Shown here: positions 38,935 to 47,489 of the stretch, piece by piece
Layout: each line of letters begins with the position of its first letter
Position numbering within the stretch: position 1 is the first letter of the stretch
NCBI RefSeq assembly: GCF_030814715.1
Contig: NZ_JAUSVO010000002.1
Span: 434,001-498,000 of the forward strand
Reading direction: 5' to 3'
Origin: Kaistia dalseonensis
GTDB lineage: Bacteria > Pseudomonadota > Alphaproteobacteria > Rhizobiales > Kaistiaceae
DNA: 64,000 nt
The notes under the pieces: generated by a model
Database searches by the model: none
What the model saw: the letters and a program-made list of their open reading frames with translations, nothing else
What the model was told of the DNA's origin: nothing
Made by a program: the position numbers and the translations under genes

Positions 38935-40281
38935 TCAGCTGTGGTAGGCGCGCTCGCCGAGCTCCACGATATCGAGGCCTTCGCTCTCGACTTCGGGGCG
39001 GACACGCAGGCCGATGATGACGTCGACGATCTTGAAGAGGATCGCCGAACCCACCGCCGACCAGACCAGCGTGAAGAGCACGGCCTGGATCTGGACCCAG
39101 ACCTGGTGGCCCATCGCGTAGTCCTTGATGCCGACGCCGCCGAGCGACGGGCTGACGAGGATGCCGGTCGCGATCGCGCCGACGATACCGCCAACGCAGT
39201 GCACGCCGAACACGTCGAGCGCGTCGTCATAGCCGAAGGCGTTCTTCACCGTGGTGACGAAGAAGAAGCAGACGATCGCAGCGCCGAAGCCGAGCACGAT
39301 CGAACCGACCGGACCAGCGAAGCCGGCAGCCGGGGTCACCGCGACGAGACCGGCGACGACGCCCGAGATCGCGCCGAGCATCGAGGGCTTGCCCTTGACG
39401 ATCCACTCGATGAAGCACCAGCCGATGGCGGCACCCGCCGTGGCGACGAAGGTGTTGATCGTGGCGAGACCGGCGATCGGACCGGCCGAGAGAGCCGAAC
39501 CGGCGTTGAAGCCGAACCAGCCGACCCACAGCATGGCAGCGCCGACCATGGAGAGCGTCAGCGAATGCGGCGCCATCAGCTCCTTGCCGAGGCCGATGCG
39601 CTTGCCGACGAGGATGGCGCCGACCAGACCGGCGATACCGGCATTGATGTGGACGACCGTGCCGCCGGCGAAGTCAAGCGCGCCGAGCTGGAACATGTAG
39701 CCCGTCGACTGCCAGACCGTGTGCGCGATCGGAGCGTAGATGAAGGTGAGCCAGAGCAGCGAGAACAGCAGCACGGCCGAGAACTTCATGCGTTCCGCGA
39801 AGGCGCCGATGATCAGCGCCGGCGTGATGGCGGCGAAGGTCATCTGGAAGCAGACGAAGACATATTCCGGGATCGTGCCCGAGAGCGTGTCCGGCGCAAT
39901 GCCGGCGAGGAAGGCCTTGGACAGGCCGCCGATGAACGGTCCGCCATCGGTGAAGGCCAGGCTGTAGCCGTAGAACACCCAGGCGACCATGACGATCGAG
40001 GCGATCAGCAGTCCCTGCATCAGCACGGAGAGCATGTTCTTGGCGCGGACGAGGCCGCCATAGAACAGAACCAAGCCCGGCACGATCATGAACAGCACGA
40101 GGACCGACGAGACCAGCATCCAGGCGGTGTCGCCCGAATTCAGGACCGGCGCGGCAGGAGCGGCAGCGGCGGCGGCATCGGCAGCAGCCGGCGCGGCATC
40201 CTGCGCCAGGCTCGCCACGGTGGACGCGAGAAGCGCCCATCCCGCACCGAGAAGGGAATACTTGGCAGTTCTCAGATTCAT
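38935..40281 (-). CDS. amtB: ammonium transporter AmtB
   Basis: Ammonium channel of the Amt/Rh family, 448 residues from the ATG at 40281 (AGGAG upstream). A signal-peptide-like N-terminus (LLASTVASLAQ) and an Ala-rich stretch precede 11 TM helices. Family motifs include GDTAWML, GLVRAKNMLSVLMQ, DFAGGTVVHINAGIAGLVGA with a pore histidine, and FGVHCVGGIVGA with the second pore histidine. It lies downstream of glnK in the usual glnK-amtB pair, so PII blocking of the channel is expected. Confidence 0.96.
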   Translation of the reverse strand: MNLRTAKYSLLGAGWALLASTVASLAQDAAPAAADAAAAAAPAAPVLNSGDTAWMLVSSVLVLFMIVPGLVLFYGGLVRAKNMLSVLMQGLLIASIVMVAWVFYGYSLAFTDGGPFIGGLSKAFLAGIAPDTLSGTIPEYVFVCFQMTFAAITPALIIGAFAERMKFSAVLLFSLLWLTFIYAPIAHTVWQSTGYMFQLGALDFAGGTVVHINAGIAGLVGAILVGKRIGLGKELMAPHSLTLSMVGAAMLWVGWFGFNAGSALSAGPIAGLATINTFVATAGAAIGWCFIEWIVKGKPSMLGAISGVVAGLVAVTPAAGFAGPVGSIVLGFGAAIVCFFFVTTVKNAFGYDDALDVFGVHCVGGIVGAIATGILVSPSLGGVGIKDYAMGHQVWVQIQAVLFTLVWSAVGSAILFKIVDVIIGLRVRPEVESEGLDIVELGERAYHS

Positions 40282-40443
40282 CGGACCTCTCCTGTCGGAC
40301 CGACCGTCAGGTCGGCTGCCTGCACCCGGGACGAACAGTCCCTTCTCGCGGCTGTTTGAAGCTGGATTGTCGAAATAGTTTACAGTCATCGTGCCCCATC
40401 ACTCCCTTGCCTTGCGGCAACGACACGTACTGGGAAGGTGGTC

Positions 40444-41091
<648 letters not shown>

Positions 41092-41979
41092 TCAGCGTGC
41101 CACCGGACGCACCAGCCCCTCCTGGGCCGTCGATGCGATCAGCCGACCTGCGCGGTCGAACAGGCTGCCCCGATTGAAGCCGCGCGCGCCCTGGGCCGAG
41201 GGGCTGTCCTCGACATAGAGCAGCCAGTCGTCCATGCGGAAGGGACGATGAAACCACATGGCATGGTCGAGGCTCGCGACCTGCAGGCTGCCGTCGAACA
41301 CCCAGCGGCCATGGGCGAGCAGCGTCGCGTCGAGCAGCGTCAGGTCGGAGGCATAGGCGAGCACGCAGCGATGCAGCACGGGATCGTCCCCGAGCGCCTC
41401 CCGCGCCCGGATCCAGATAGCCTGACGCGGCGAGGGATGCGCGCGATTGATGAAGGCCTCGGGGTCGACGGGACGGATTTCGATCGGGCGCTTGCGTGCC
41501 CAGAAGGCGCGGGCCGAGGCCGGCGCCGTCTTCAGGATCTCGGCCACGAGATAGGCCTCGTCGGGCAGCGTTTCCGGCGCCGCGACATCGGGCATCGCGA
41601 TCTGGTGCTCGAACCCGTCCTCGACGAGATGGAACGAGGCCGCCATGGAGAAGATCGGCTGGCCGTGCTGGATCGCCACGACGCGCCGCGTCGTGAAGCT
41701 GCCGCCGTCGCGGATGCGCTCCACATCATAAATGATCGGCGCCTTCGGATCGCCCGGACGGAGGAAATAGCCGTGCAGCGAATGAACCAGCCGCTCATCG
41801 ACGGTCCGCGAGGCCGCCATGAGGGCCTGCCCGATCACCTGCCCGCCAAAGACGCGCTGCCAGCCCGGATCATAGCTGCGACCGCGGAACAGATTGTGTT
41901 CCAGCGGCTCGAGGTCGAGTATCGAGAGAAGGTCGTTGGTCAAGGTGGGATGGCCGCTCAATGGGGAGGATCGGCCCAC
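41092..41979 (-). CDS. tesB: acyl-CoA thioesterase II
   Basis: Hydrolyses medium/long-chain acyl-CoA. The 295-residue double-hotdog protein has LLSILDLEPLEHNLFRG, the FGGQVIGQAL motif, DGGSFTTRRVVAIQHG at about 88-103 and, in the second half, LTLLDATLLAHG and SLDHAMWFHRPFRMDDWLLYVE with the catalytic aspartate. The start is GTG at 41979 with a poor ribosome-binding site; TTG codons a few residues in are alternatives. Divergent from the UbiH-type gene at 42166. Confidence 0.92.
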   Translation of the reverse strand: MGRSSPLSGHPTLTNDLLSILDLEPLEHNLFRGRSYDPGWQRVFGGQVIGQALMAASRTVDERLVHSLHGYFLRPGDPKAPIIYDVERIRDGGSFTTRRVVAIQHGQPIFSMAASFHLVEDGFEHQIAMPDVAAPETLPDEAYLVAEILKTAPASARAFWARKRPIEIRPVDPEAFINRAHPSPRQAIWIRAREALGDDPVLHRCVLAYASDLTLLDATLLAHGRWVFDGSLQVASLDHAMWFHRPFRMDDWLLYVEDSPSAQGARGFNRGSLFDRAGRLIASTAQEGLVRPVAR

Positions 41980-42165
41980 GAGGCCGTCGTCTTCAGTTGC
42001 GGCGACAGCAAACCTAAGTCAAGACGACAAGAATGGGCATTGGACACAGTGCCGGGACAACCAGCCGGGTCGAGACGCCGAGCCGGGCGCACACACTGTC
42101 ATGACCGACAGACCGCGCCCGCAACGAACCGATCGCCCGCGCTCGCGCATGAAAGAGGACACGCC

Positions 42166-43404
42166 ATGCCACAAGTCGATCTCAGCCGGGAGCCGGTCGA
42201 CGTCCTGATTGCCGGTGGCGGCTATGTCGGGCTTTCGCTCGCCCTCGCGCTGAAGCGCGGTGCGCCCACGCTCGCCGTCGCGATCGTCGATCCGGCGCCC
42301 GCCGGTGCGGCGGCCCGCGATGCACGCGCCTCGGCAATCGCCGCCGCCGCGAAGCGCATGCTCGATGCGCTCGGCCTCTGGGAAGGCATCCTGCCCGAGA
42401 GCCAGCCGATCACGGAAATGATCGTGACCGACAGCCGCACGCGCGATCCGGTCCGGCCGGTGTTTCTCACCTTCGCCGGCACGGCCGAGCATGGCGAGCC
42501 CTTCGCCCATATGGTGCCGAACGGCGTCCTGGTCGGCGCGCTGACCGCCGCGGCGGTGGAAGCCGGGGTCACGATGCTCCATGGCGAAAGCGTCACCGAT
42601 TTCATCGAGCGCCCCGGCCATGTCGACATACGCCTCTCCGGCGGCGGCACCATCGCGGCCAAGCTGCTCGTCGCGGCCGATGGCGCCCGCTCGCGCCTGC
42701 GCGACCTTGCCGGGATCCGCACGGTCGGCTGGTCCTATGGCCAGTCCGGCATCGTCGCCACCGTCTCGCATGAACGGCCGCATCACGGACGGGCGGAAGA
42801 GCATTTCCTGCCGGCCGGTCCCTTCGCCATCCTGCCGCTCAAGGGCAATCGGTCGTCGCTCGTCTGGACGGAACGCACGGAACAGGCCGAGCGAATCATC
42901 CACGCGGACGATTTCACCTTCCGCCTCGAACTGGAGCGTCGCTTCGGCCACCATCTCGGCGCGATCGAGCCCGAAGGGCCGCGCCGCGCCTACCCGCTCG
43001 GGCTGACACTCGCCCGGCGCTTCGTCGCGCCGCGCTTCGCGCTCTGTGGCGATTCGGCCCATGCGATCCACCCGATCGCCGGGCAGGGCCTCAATCTGGG
43101 CTTCAAGGACGCCGCCGCTCTGGCTGAAACGATCGTCGAGGCGGCCCGCCTCGGCCTCGATCCGGGCACGCTCGATATTCTGGAGCGTTACGAGCGCTGG
43201 CGCCGCTTCGATACCGTGCAGATGGGCATGGTGACGGATGGGCTCAACCGGCTGTTCTCGAACGACAACGCCGCGCTGCGGATTATCCGCGATGTCGGCC
43301 TCGGCCTCGTCGACCGGCTGCCGAGGCTGAAGGAGCGCTTCATCGGCGCGGCGTCGGAGGCCGGCGGAAGCGCCCCGCGCCTGCTGCGCGGCGAGACCCT
43401 CTAG
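42166..43404 (+). CDS. UbiH/UbiF/COQ6-type FAD monooxygenase
   Basis: Flavin hydroxylase of ubiquinone synthesis, 412 residues from the ATG at 42166 (GAGGAC upstream). It has the dinucleotide fold VLIAGGGYVGLSLALAL, the ADGARSRLRDLAG motif (about 167-179) and the second FAD motif GDSAHAIHPIAGQGLNLGFKDAAAL. It cannot be told which ring position it hydroxylates. The frame stays open for ~900 bp upstream, antisense to tesB, but that part has no family similarity. Confidence 0.9.
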   Translation: MPQVDLSREPVDVLIAGGGYVGLSLALALKRGAPTLAVAIVDPAPAGAAARDARASAIAAAAKRMLDALGLWEGILPESQPITEMIVTDSRTRDPVRPVFLTFAGTAEHGEPFAHMVPNGVLVGALTAAAVEAGVTMLHGESVTDFIERPGHVDIRLSGGGTIAAKLLVAADGARSRLRDLAGIRTVGWSYGQSGIVATVSHERPHHGRAEEHFLPAGPFAILPLKGNRSSLVWTERTEQAERIIHADDFTFRLELERRFGHHLGAIEPEGPRRAYPLGLTLARRFVAPRFALCGDSAHAIHPIAGQGLNLGFKDAAALAETIVEAARLGLDPGTLDILERYERWRRFDTVQMGMVTDGLNRLFSNDNAALRIIRDVGLGLVDRLPRLKERFIGAASEAGGSAPRLLRGETL

Positions 43405-43438
43405 CCGAGGCGCCCTCTCCTCGCTCCTTGGTGAACGA

Positions 43439-43639
43439 CTAGATATCGTCCAGCGGCCGGGCTTCGTCCGGCAGCATGATCGGGATCCCGTCGCGGATGG
43501 GATAGGCGACCCGCGCGGCCCGGCTGACGAGTTCCTGCCGCTCGACATCATATTCGAGCGCGGTCTTGGTCAGCGGACAAACCAGGATCTCGAGCAGCTT
43601 CGGGTCGATCCGGCTCGCCGGACGCTCGATCGGGGCCAT
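43439..43639 (-). CDS. Trm112 family protein
   Basis: 66-residue protein with the Trm112/YcaR core: [17 protein letters not shown], then [21 protein letters not shown]. In bacteria this family is a small zinc-ribbon-like protein, though here only one cysteine of the usual zinc ligands is seen, as in many alphaproteobacterial members. The ATG at 43639 is used. The upstream LON-domain gene is 22 bp away on the same strand, so both are probably in one unit. Confidence 0.88.
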   Translation of the reverse strand: MAPIERPASRIDPKLLEILVCPLTKTALEYDVERQELVSRAARVAYPIRDGIPIMLPDEARPLDDI

Positions 43640-43661
43640 GCGCGCCTCCCTCGTTCTTCGG

Positions 43662-44339
43662 CTATTGCAGATGCGACGGCGGACCGCCATCACCGCGTCG
43701 CGCGAGCGCGATTTCGGTGAGCGCGATCAATGTCTCCGCCCGCGTGCGCAGATCCGGCGCCTCGAGCAGCGCCTGCTTTTCCGCAGCGCCATAGGGGCTC
43801 ATCATCGACAGGGCGTTGACGAGCGTCTCGTTCGACGTCCGGTCGATATTGTCCCAATCGGCCTCGAGGCGGTTCGCCTCGAGATAGGCACGGAAGACTT
43901 CGAGCAGATGCGGCCTGTCGACCGTCTCGGCTCCGACATTCTCGACGAAATCGGACTGAAACGGCGTCGTGGTGATGCGGCACTGCCGGAACGGCGCATC
44001 GCTCTCGATCTCCTCGATCACGCGGAAGCGCGCAATGCCCGTCAGGCAGATCATGTAGCGATTATCGCCGCTCTCCGCATAGGACGTGATCCGGCCCACG
44101 CAGCCGATCGGCGCGAGCGCGGGATTTTCCTCTTCGTCGGAAGCGCCGGATGCCGGCTGGATCATGCCGATCAGCCGGCCGCCAGCCATGGCCGCATCGA
44201 CCATGGCGACATAGCGCGGCTCGAAGATGTTGAGCGGCATCTGCCCGCGCGGCAGCAGCAGCGCCGCCGAAAGCGGGAAGACGGGCACGATGTCGATCAC
44301 GTCATCGGGTCCGTCATAGGTGGCATTACCAGCCTGCAT
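43662..44339 (-). CDS. LON peptidase substrate-binding domain protein
   Basis: 225-residue protein consisting only of the Lon N-terminal (LON/PUA-like) domain: [62 protein letters not shown]. The protease part is absent, as is usual for this stand-alone family. It is expected to bind protein substrates in quality control. It starts 12 bp after the thioredoxin co-chaperone gene and continues to Trm112, suggesting a three-gene operon. Confidence 0.9.
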   Translation of the reverse strand: MQAGNATYDGPDDVIDIVPVFPLSAALLLPRGQMPLNIFEPRYVAMVDAAMAGGRLIGMIQPASGASDEEENPALAPIGCVGRITSYAESGDNRYMICLTGIARFRVIEEIESDAPFRQCRITTTPFQSDFVENVGAETVDRPHLLEVFRAYLEANRLEADWDNIDRTSNETLVNALSMMSPYGAAEKQALLEAPDLRTRAETLIALTEIALARRGDGGPPSHLQ

Positions 44340-44351
44340 CCTGTCAAAGCC

Positions 44352-45275
44352 TCAAGAAAACAACAGTGAAGACAGCCGCCGACGGCCATAAAGCGTGGCC
44401 TCGTCGGTCAATCCCCAGGCCTCGAACAGCTGGACCAGCTGTTTGCGAGCCTTTTCCTCTTCCCAATTGCGATTGAGGCGCACGATTTCAAGGAGGTAGT
44501 CGGCAGCACCCTCGCGATCGTTCTTGGCATTGCGCAACAGCGCCAGGTCGAAGAGGGCGGCATAATCCTTCGGATTGGCCTCGATGCGCGCGCGCAATTC
44601 GCCCTCGTCGCCGAGCGCGGCCTGCTGCTCGAGCAGCGCGATCTGCGCCCGCAGGGCCGCGATCTGCTGGTCGCCGGCCTTCTCCTCCGGCACGCTCCCG
44701 ATCAGCGCCTTGGCCTCGTCGAGCTGGCCGAGCGCCAGATGGCTGCGGGCCAGTCCGGCCAGCGCCTTCAATTCGTCGGGCTGGGCCGCGAGCACGGCCG
44801 CGAAGAGCTGTGCCGCTTCCTCGTTCGCGCCCTGTTCGAGCAGCGCCTCGGCCTCGGTCAGCGCCGCTTCGATCTCCGAAGGCCCGCCCGGTCCGGCGAT
44901 CTTGTCGATGAAGCTCTTGACCTGGCCTTCCGGCAGCGCGCCCATGAAGCCATCCACCGGACGGCCGTCGACAAAGGCGATGACCGCCGGGATCGACTGG
45001 ATGCCGAGCTGGCCCGCGACCTCCGGATGGTCGTCAATGTTCATCTTGACCAGGCGAACGCCGCCCTTGGACGCGCGCACGACCTTTTCGAGCACGGGCG
45101 TCAACTGCTTGCAGGGGCCGCACCAGGGCGCCCAGAAATCGACCAGAACCGGCTGGCGTCTCGATTCCTCCAGCACGTCCTTGGCGAAGGCCTTGGTCGT
45201 CGTATCCTTGATCGGATCATCGGCGCCGTTGGCCGCAGGGTAGCCGCCGCCGAAACTATAGCTTGGTTGACTCAT
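44352..45275 (-). CDS. CnoX/YbbN-type thioredoxin-TPR co-chaperone
   Basis: 307-residue fusion of an N-terminal thioredoxin domain (about 22-135, active site WCGPC with C52/C55) and a C-terminal TPR domain (about 145-300). In E. coli, CnoX/YbbN is a chaperedoxin that protects proteins and hands them to GroEL; the E. coli form lacks one active-site cysteine, but here the full CGPC is present. It is the first gene of a run with the LON-domain and Trm112 genes. Confidence 0.93.
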   Translation of the reverse strand: MSQPSYSFGGGYPAANGADDPIKDTTTKAFAKDVLEESRRQPVLVDFWAPWCGPCKQLTPVLEKVVRASKGGVRLVKMNIDDHPEVAGQLGIQSIPAVIAFVDGRPVDGFMGALPEGQVKSFIDKIAGPGGPSEIEAALTEAEALLEQGANEEAAQLFAAVLAAQPDELKALAGLARSHLALGQLDEAKALIGSVPEEKAGDQQIAALRAQIALLEQQAALGDEGELRARIEANPKDYAALFDLALLRNAKNDREGAADYLLEIVRLNRNWEEEKARKQLVQLFEAWGLTDEATLYGRRRLSSLLFS

Positions 45276-45359
45276 GGAATGCCTCGATGGTCCTGGCCGG
45301 ACAGCGTGTCCAGGCCCCGTTCGGGGGTGAAGATGGCGCTTCGCCGCGCGATTTACAAA

Positions 45360-45872
45360 TCAGCCGACGCGATTGGCCGTCGAAAATTCGAGCACCAGCG
45401 GCTCGTGCCCGGTCGCGCGCAGGAATTTGACGAGATCGGCCGGCGTGATCGTCGTGGTGGCCGTATTGATCAGCGGATGGAAATTGACGGCGTCGGCATC
45501 GTGCAGGACGGCGTCCAGAATGATCTGGACGGTCGCCGGCTGATCGTTGATCAGCGCCAGCGGCGTCACCGAGCCCGGCAGCACGCCGAGCCGTTCGGCG
45601 AGGCGCTCGGCCGAGCCGAAGGAGAGCCGGCCGGAGGCACCGATCCGCTCATGCAGCCGCTTCAGGTCGATCACGCTGTCTTCCTCCGCCACGACGAGGA
45701 AATACGCGCCCTTCTTGTCCGTGAGGAACAGGTTCTTGCTGTGCCGCCCGGCGATTCGCCCGCGCAGGCTCTGCGATTCCTCGACCGTGAACAGCGGCTC
45801 ATGCTCGGTCGTCATGCTCGCGATCCCGAGATCGGCGAGAAAACTCATCAGCTGATCGCGCGAAACCGGCAT
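45360..45872 (-). CDS. ProX/YbaK-type prolyl-tRNA editing protein
   Basis: 170-residue trans-editing domain protein related to the INS domain of ProRS. It has MTTEHEPLFTVEESQSLRG (shown partly), KNLFLTDKKGAYFLVV, ASGRLSFGSAERLAERLGVLPGSVTPLALIND, and C-terminal NFHPLINTATTTI. Length and motifs match the ProX group that deacylates mischarged Ala-tRNA(Pro). The KNLFL motif has the conserved lysine. It stands 84 bp downstream of the CnoX gene start, on the same strand. Confidence 0.9.
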   Translation of the reverse strand: MPVSRDQLMSFLADLGIASMTTEHEPLFTVEESQSLRGRIAGRHSKNLFLTDKKGAYFLVVAEEDSVIDLKRLHERIGASGRLSFGSAERLAERLGVLPGSVTPLALINDQPATVQIILDAVLHDADAVNFHPLINTATTTITPADLVKFLRATGHEPLVLEFSTANRVG

Positions 45873-45909
45873 GGAAGAGGCCTTGTCGTTTGGGGCACCG
45901 CCGCCTCTC

Positions 45910-45950
45910 TAGATCATTTCACCGCCTCACGGAAACGCTGAAATGATCTA
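45910..45950. repeat. rhizobial-type palindromic intergenic element
   Basis: A 12-bp perfect inverted repeat, TAGATCATTTCA / TGAAATGATCTA, with a 17-nt spacer CCGCCTCACGGAAACGC. The following sequence to about 46015 (CTATTTGATTTGCTGCG...CGGAAACGC) resembles the arm of a repeat family I recall in Hyphomicrobiales intergenic regions. This is probably a degenerate copy. Confidence 0.6.
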
Positions 45951-46033
45951 TCTATTTGATTTGCTGCGTTTCCTTCACGCGAACCGCGTGTCCCTTCGCC
46001 CGGAAACGCGCTCGCGGGCCCGGCTCATAAAAA

Positions 46034-46061
46034 AAAGCCCGGCGATTGCGCGCCGGGCTTT
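46034..46061 (-). terminator. omp rho-independent terminator
   Basis: Perfect 11-bp stem AAAGCCCGGCG / CGCCGGGCTTT with a 6-nt loop, followed on the minus strand by a run of Ts (complement of AAAAAAAA ending at 46036). It lies just past the stop of the outer-membrane protein gene. Confidence 0.88.
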
Positions 46062-46085
46062 CCGTCTCGTTTGAAACGCGATCGA

Positions 46086-46676
46086 TCAGAACTTGTAGTT
46101 CAGGCCGACCGTGATGTTGTTGGTGTTGAGGCCGGTTTCGAGACCGCCGAAATCCTTGCTCGGTAGGCTGACATAGTCATATTCCAGCCGGCCGGTGATG
46201 TTCTTGGTGAAGCCGTATTCGACACCGGCGCCAGCGGTCCAGCCGACCGACCAGTTGCTCTGGTCGGCATATTTGAGATCGCCATAGGCGACACCGCCCT
46301 TGCCGTAGAGCAGCAGGTTGTCGAAGGCATAGCCGGCGCGGGCCGTGGTCGTGCCGAGCCAGTCGAGATCGACGACATCCGACAGCGTCGAATAGGCGAT
46401 GTCGGTCTCGACGCCGATCACCCAATGGTCGATCTGGTAGTTATAGCCGGCCTGGGCGCCGAAAAGGCCGCCGGTCGAGCCATTGTCGCTGAAGTCCTTG
46501 GTGAAATCGCCGATGGCGGCGCCGCCATGGACGCCGACGTAAAATCCATTCCAGTCGAAGGCGGAAGCCGCTGCGGGGGCGGGCGCTGCGGGCGCCGGCT
46601 CATAGGTCAGGTCGGCTGCCGAAGCGGCGCCGGTGAGGGCGACCAGGGCGGCGCCGGCGATCAGAAACTTCTTCAT
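46086..46676 (-). CDS. Omp25/31-type outer-membrane beta-barrel protein
   Basis: 196-residue porin-like protein. The signal peptide is MKKFLIAGAALVALTGAASAA. A short Pro/Ala linker (YEPAPAAPAPAAA) precedes an 8-strand barrel: FDWNGFYVGVHGG, WVIGVETDIAYS, TTARAGYAFDNLLLYGKGG, WTAGAGVEYGFTKNITGRLEYDYVSL and a final NITVGLNYKF with C-terminal Phe. This is the abundant Omp25/RopB-like family of Rhizobiales. GAGG upstream of the ATG at 46676 favours that start over 46688. A strong terminator suggests high expression. Confidence 0.9.
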   Translation of the reverse strand: MKKFLIAGAALVALTGAASAADLTYEPAPAAPAPAAASAFDWNGFYVGVHGGAAIGDFTKDFSDNGSTGGLFGAQAGYNYQIDHWVIGVETDIAYSTLSDVVDLDWLGTTTARAGYAFDNLLLYGKGGVAYGDLKYADQSNWSVGWTAGAGVEYGFTKNITGRLEYDYVSLPSKDFGGLETGLNTNNITVGLNYKF

Positions 46677-46964
46677 AACGTACCTCATCACATGGGAAGC
46701 GCCGCCCGATGGGCCGGCACCCCGAAACGTCCCCCGACATTCCCCTTGCGGCGGCAACTAGCAGCGCGATGGCGACCTTTCCATGGCAAAGCAAATGGCG
46801 ACCTAAGGTAAGGCTGCCTGTCTTTGCTGCGCTGCGGCAGAAATGCCGCGACTGATGGCGAGATCGTGGCAATCCACAGGCCGAATAAGGCAACGAAAAA
46901 CACTGTTGCATTCATCCGGAGCATCGGTCATAAGGTGCGCCGTCCGGCAGCGCCGGGCACGGAT

Positions 46965-47039
46965 GCGGGTGTAGCTCAGGGGTAGAGCATAACCTTGCCA
47001 AGGTTAGGGTCGAGGGTTCGAATCCCTTCGCCCGCTCCA
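46965..47039 (+). tRNA. tRNA-Gly (anticodon GCC)
   Basis: 75-nt cloverleaf. Acceptor stem GCGGGTG pairs with CGCCCGC (one G-U pair), the D-arm is GCTC...GAGC, the anticodon arm TAACC-TTGCCAA-GGTTA gives GCC, the T-loop is TTCGAAT, and the encoded 3' end is TCCA. Confidence 0.97.
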
Positions 47040-47064
47040 ATTTTCCGGCACCCACCGGAATGCG

Positions 47065-47092
47065 AAAAGGCCGCGGTTCACCGCGGCCTTTT
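47065..47092 (+). terminator. tRNA-Gly terminator
   Basis: Perfect 12-bp stem AAAAGGCCGCGG / CCGCGGCCTTTT with a TTCA loop, ending in a T-run, 26 nt past the tRNA. Confidence 0.85.
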
Positions 47093-47489
47093 GCGTTTTG
47101 GGGTTCAGTGAACCAGGGAATTCAAGGTGGCGGTTTTCGACCAGCCGCGCCACCAGCCGCCTCGCTTAGCGCTGCTGGTGCCAGCTGTTCCAGTGATCAC
47201 GAGGTCGGGACAAAGGGCGGCGCGCGCCTCGACACCGGCCGGGGCGGTGGCATGGTGGCGGCCACGGCGCGATTTGCGAATCAGAACGGCGAATCAGAAC
47301 AATGGACCGGCCCGCCGTCGCCAGACTCGACGTGGGTGGGCAAACAGTTCGCTGCAGTGGCCGGCTTCGCGACGGCGTCACGCAAAACACGCTGAATGCG
47401 CTTCTACGGGTGACGCTCAAGCCGCCCCGCCGACGCACAGGCCGGCCGGGCGGCCTTAAAGATGCAGGCTTTGAGATCGAGGACCGAGC
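47093..47489. other. gene-free stretch downstream of tRNA-Gly
   Basis: About 400 bp without a recognisable gene. Several short open frames have arginine/proline-rich low-complexity products and look like GC-driven noise. A short tandem duplication of GCGAATCAGAAC occurs near 47275-47300. This gap separates the core region from the catabolic cluster. Confidence 0.5.

Noticed and set aside
41248-42165. In-frame 306-codon extension upstream of the UbiH-type gene
   Set aside because: It is antisense to tesB; UbiH similarity and a ribosome-binding site begin only at the ATG at 42166.
46965-47039. tRNA-Gly as an integration attachment site
   Set aside because: I found no integrase and no second copy of the tRNA 3' end inside the window; kept only as a boundary observation.
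47127-47459. Possible 110-codon gene after tRNA-Gly
   Set aside because: Arg/Pro/Ala-rich, no ribosome-binding site, no recognisable motif; treated as non-coding.
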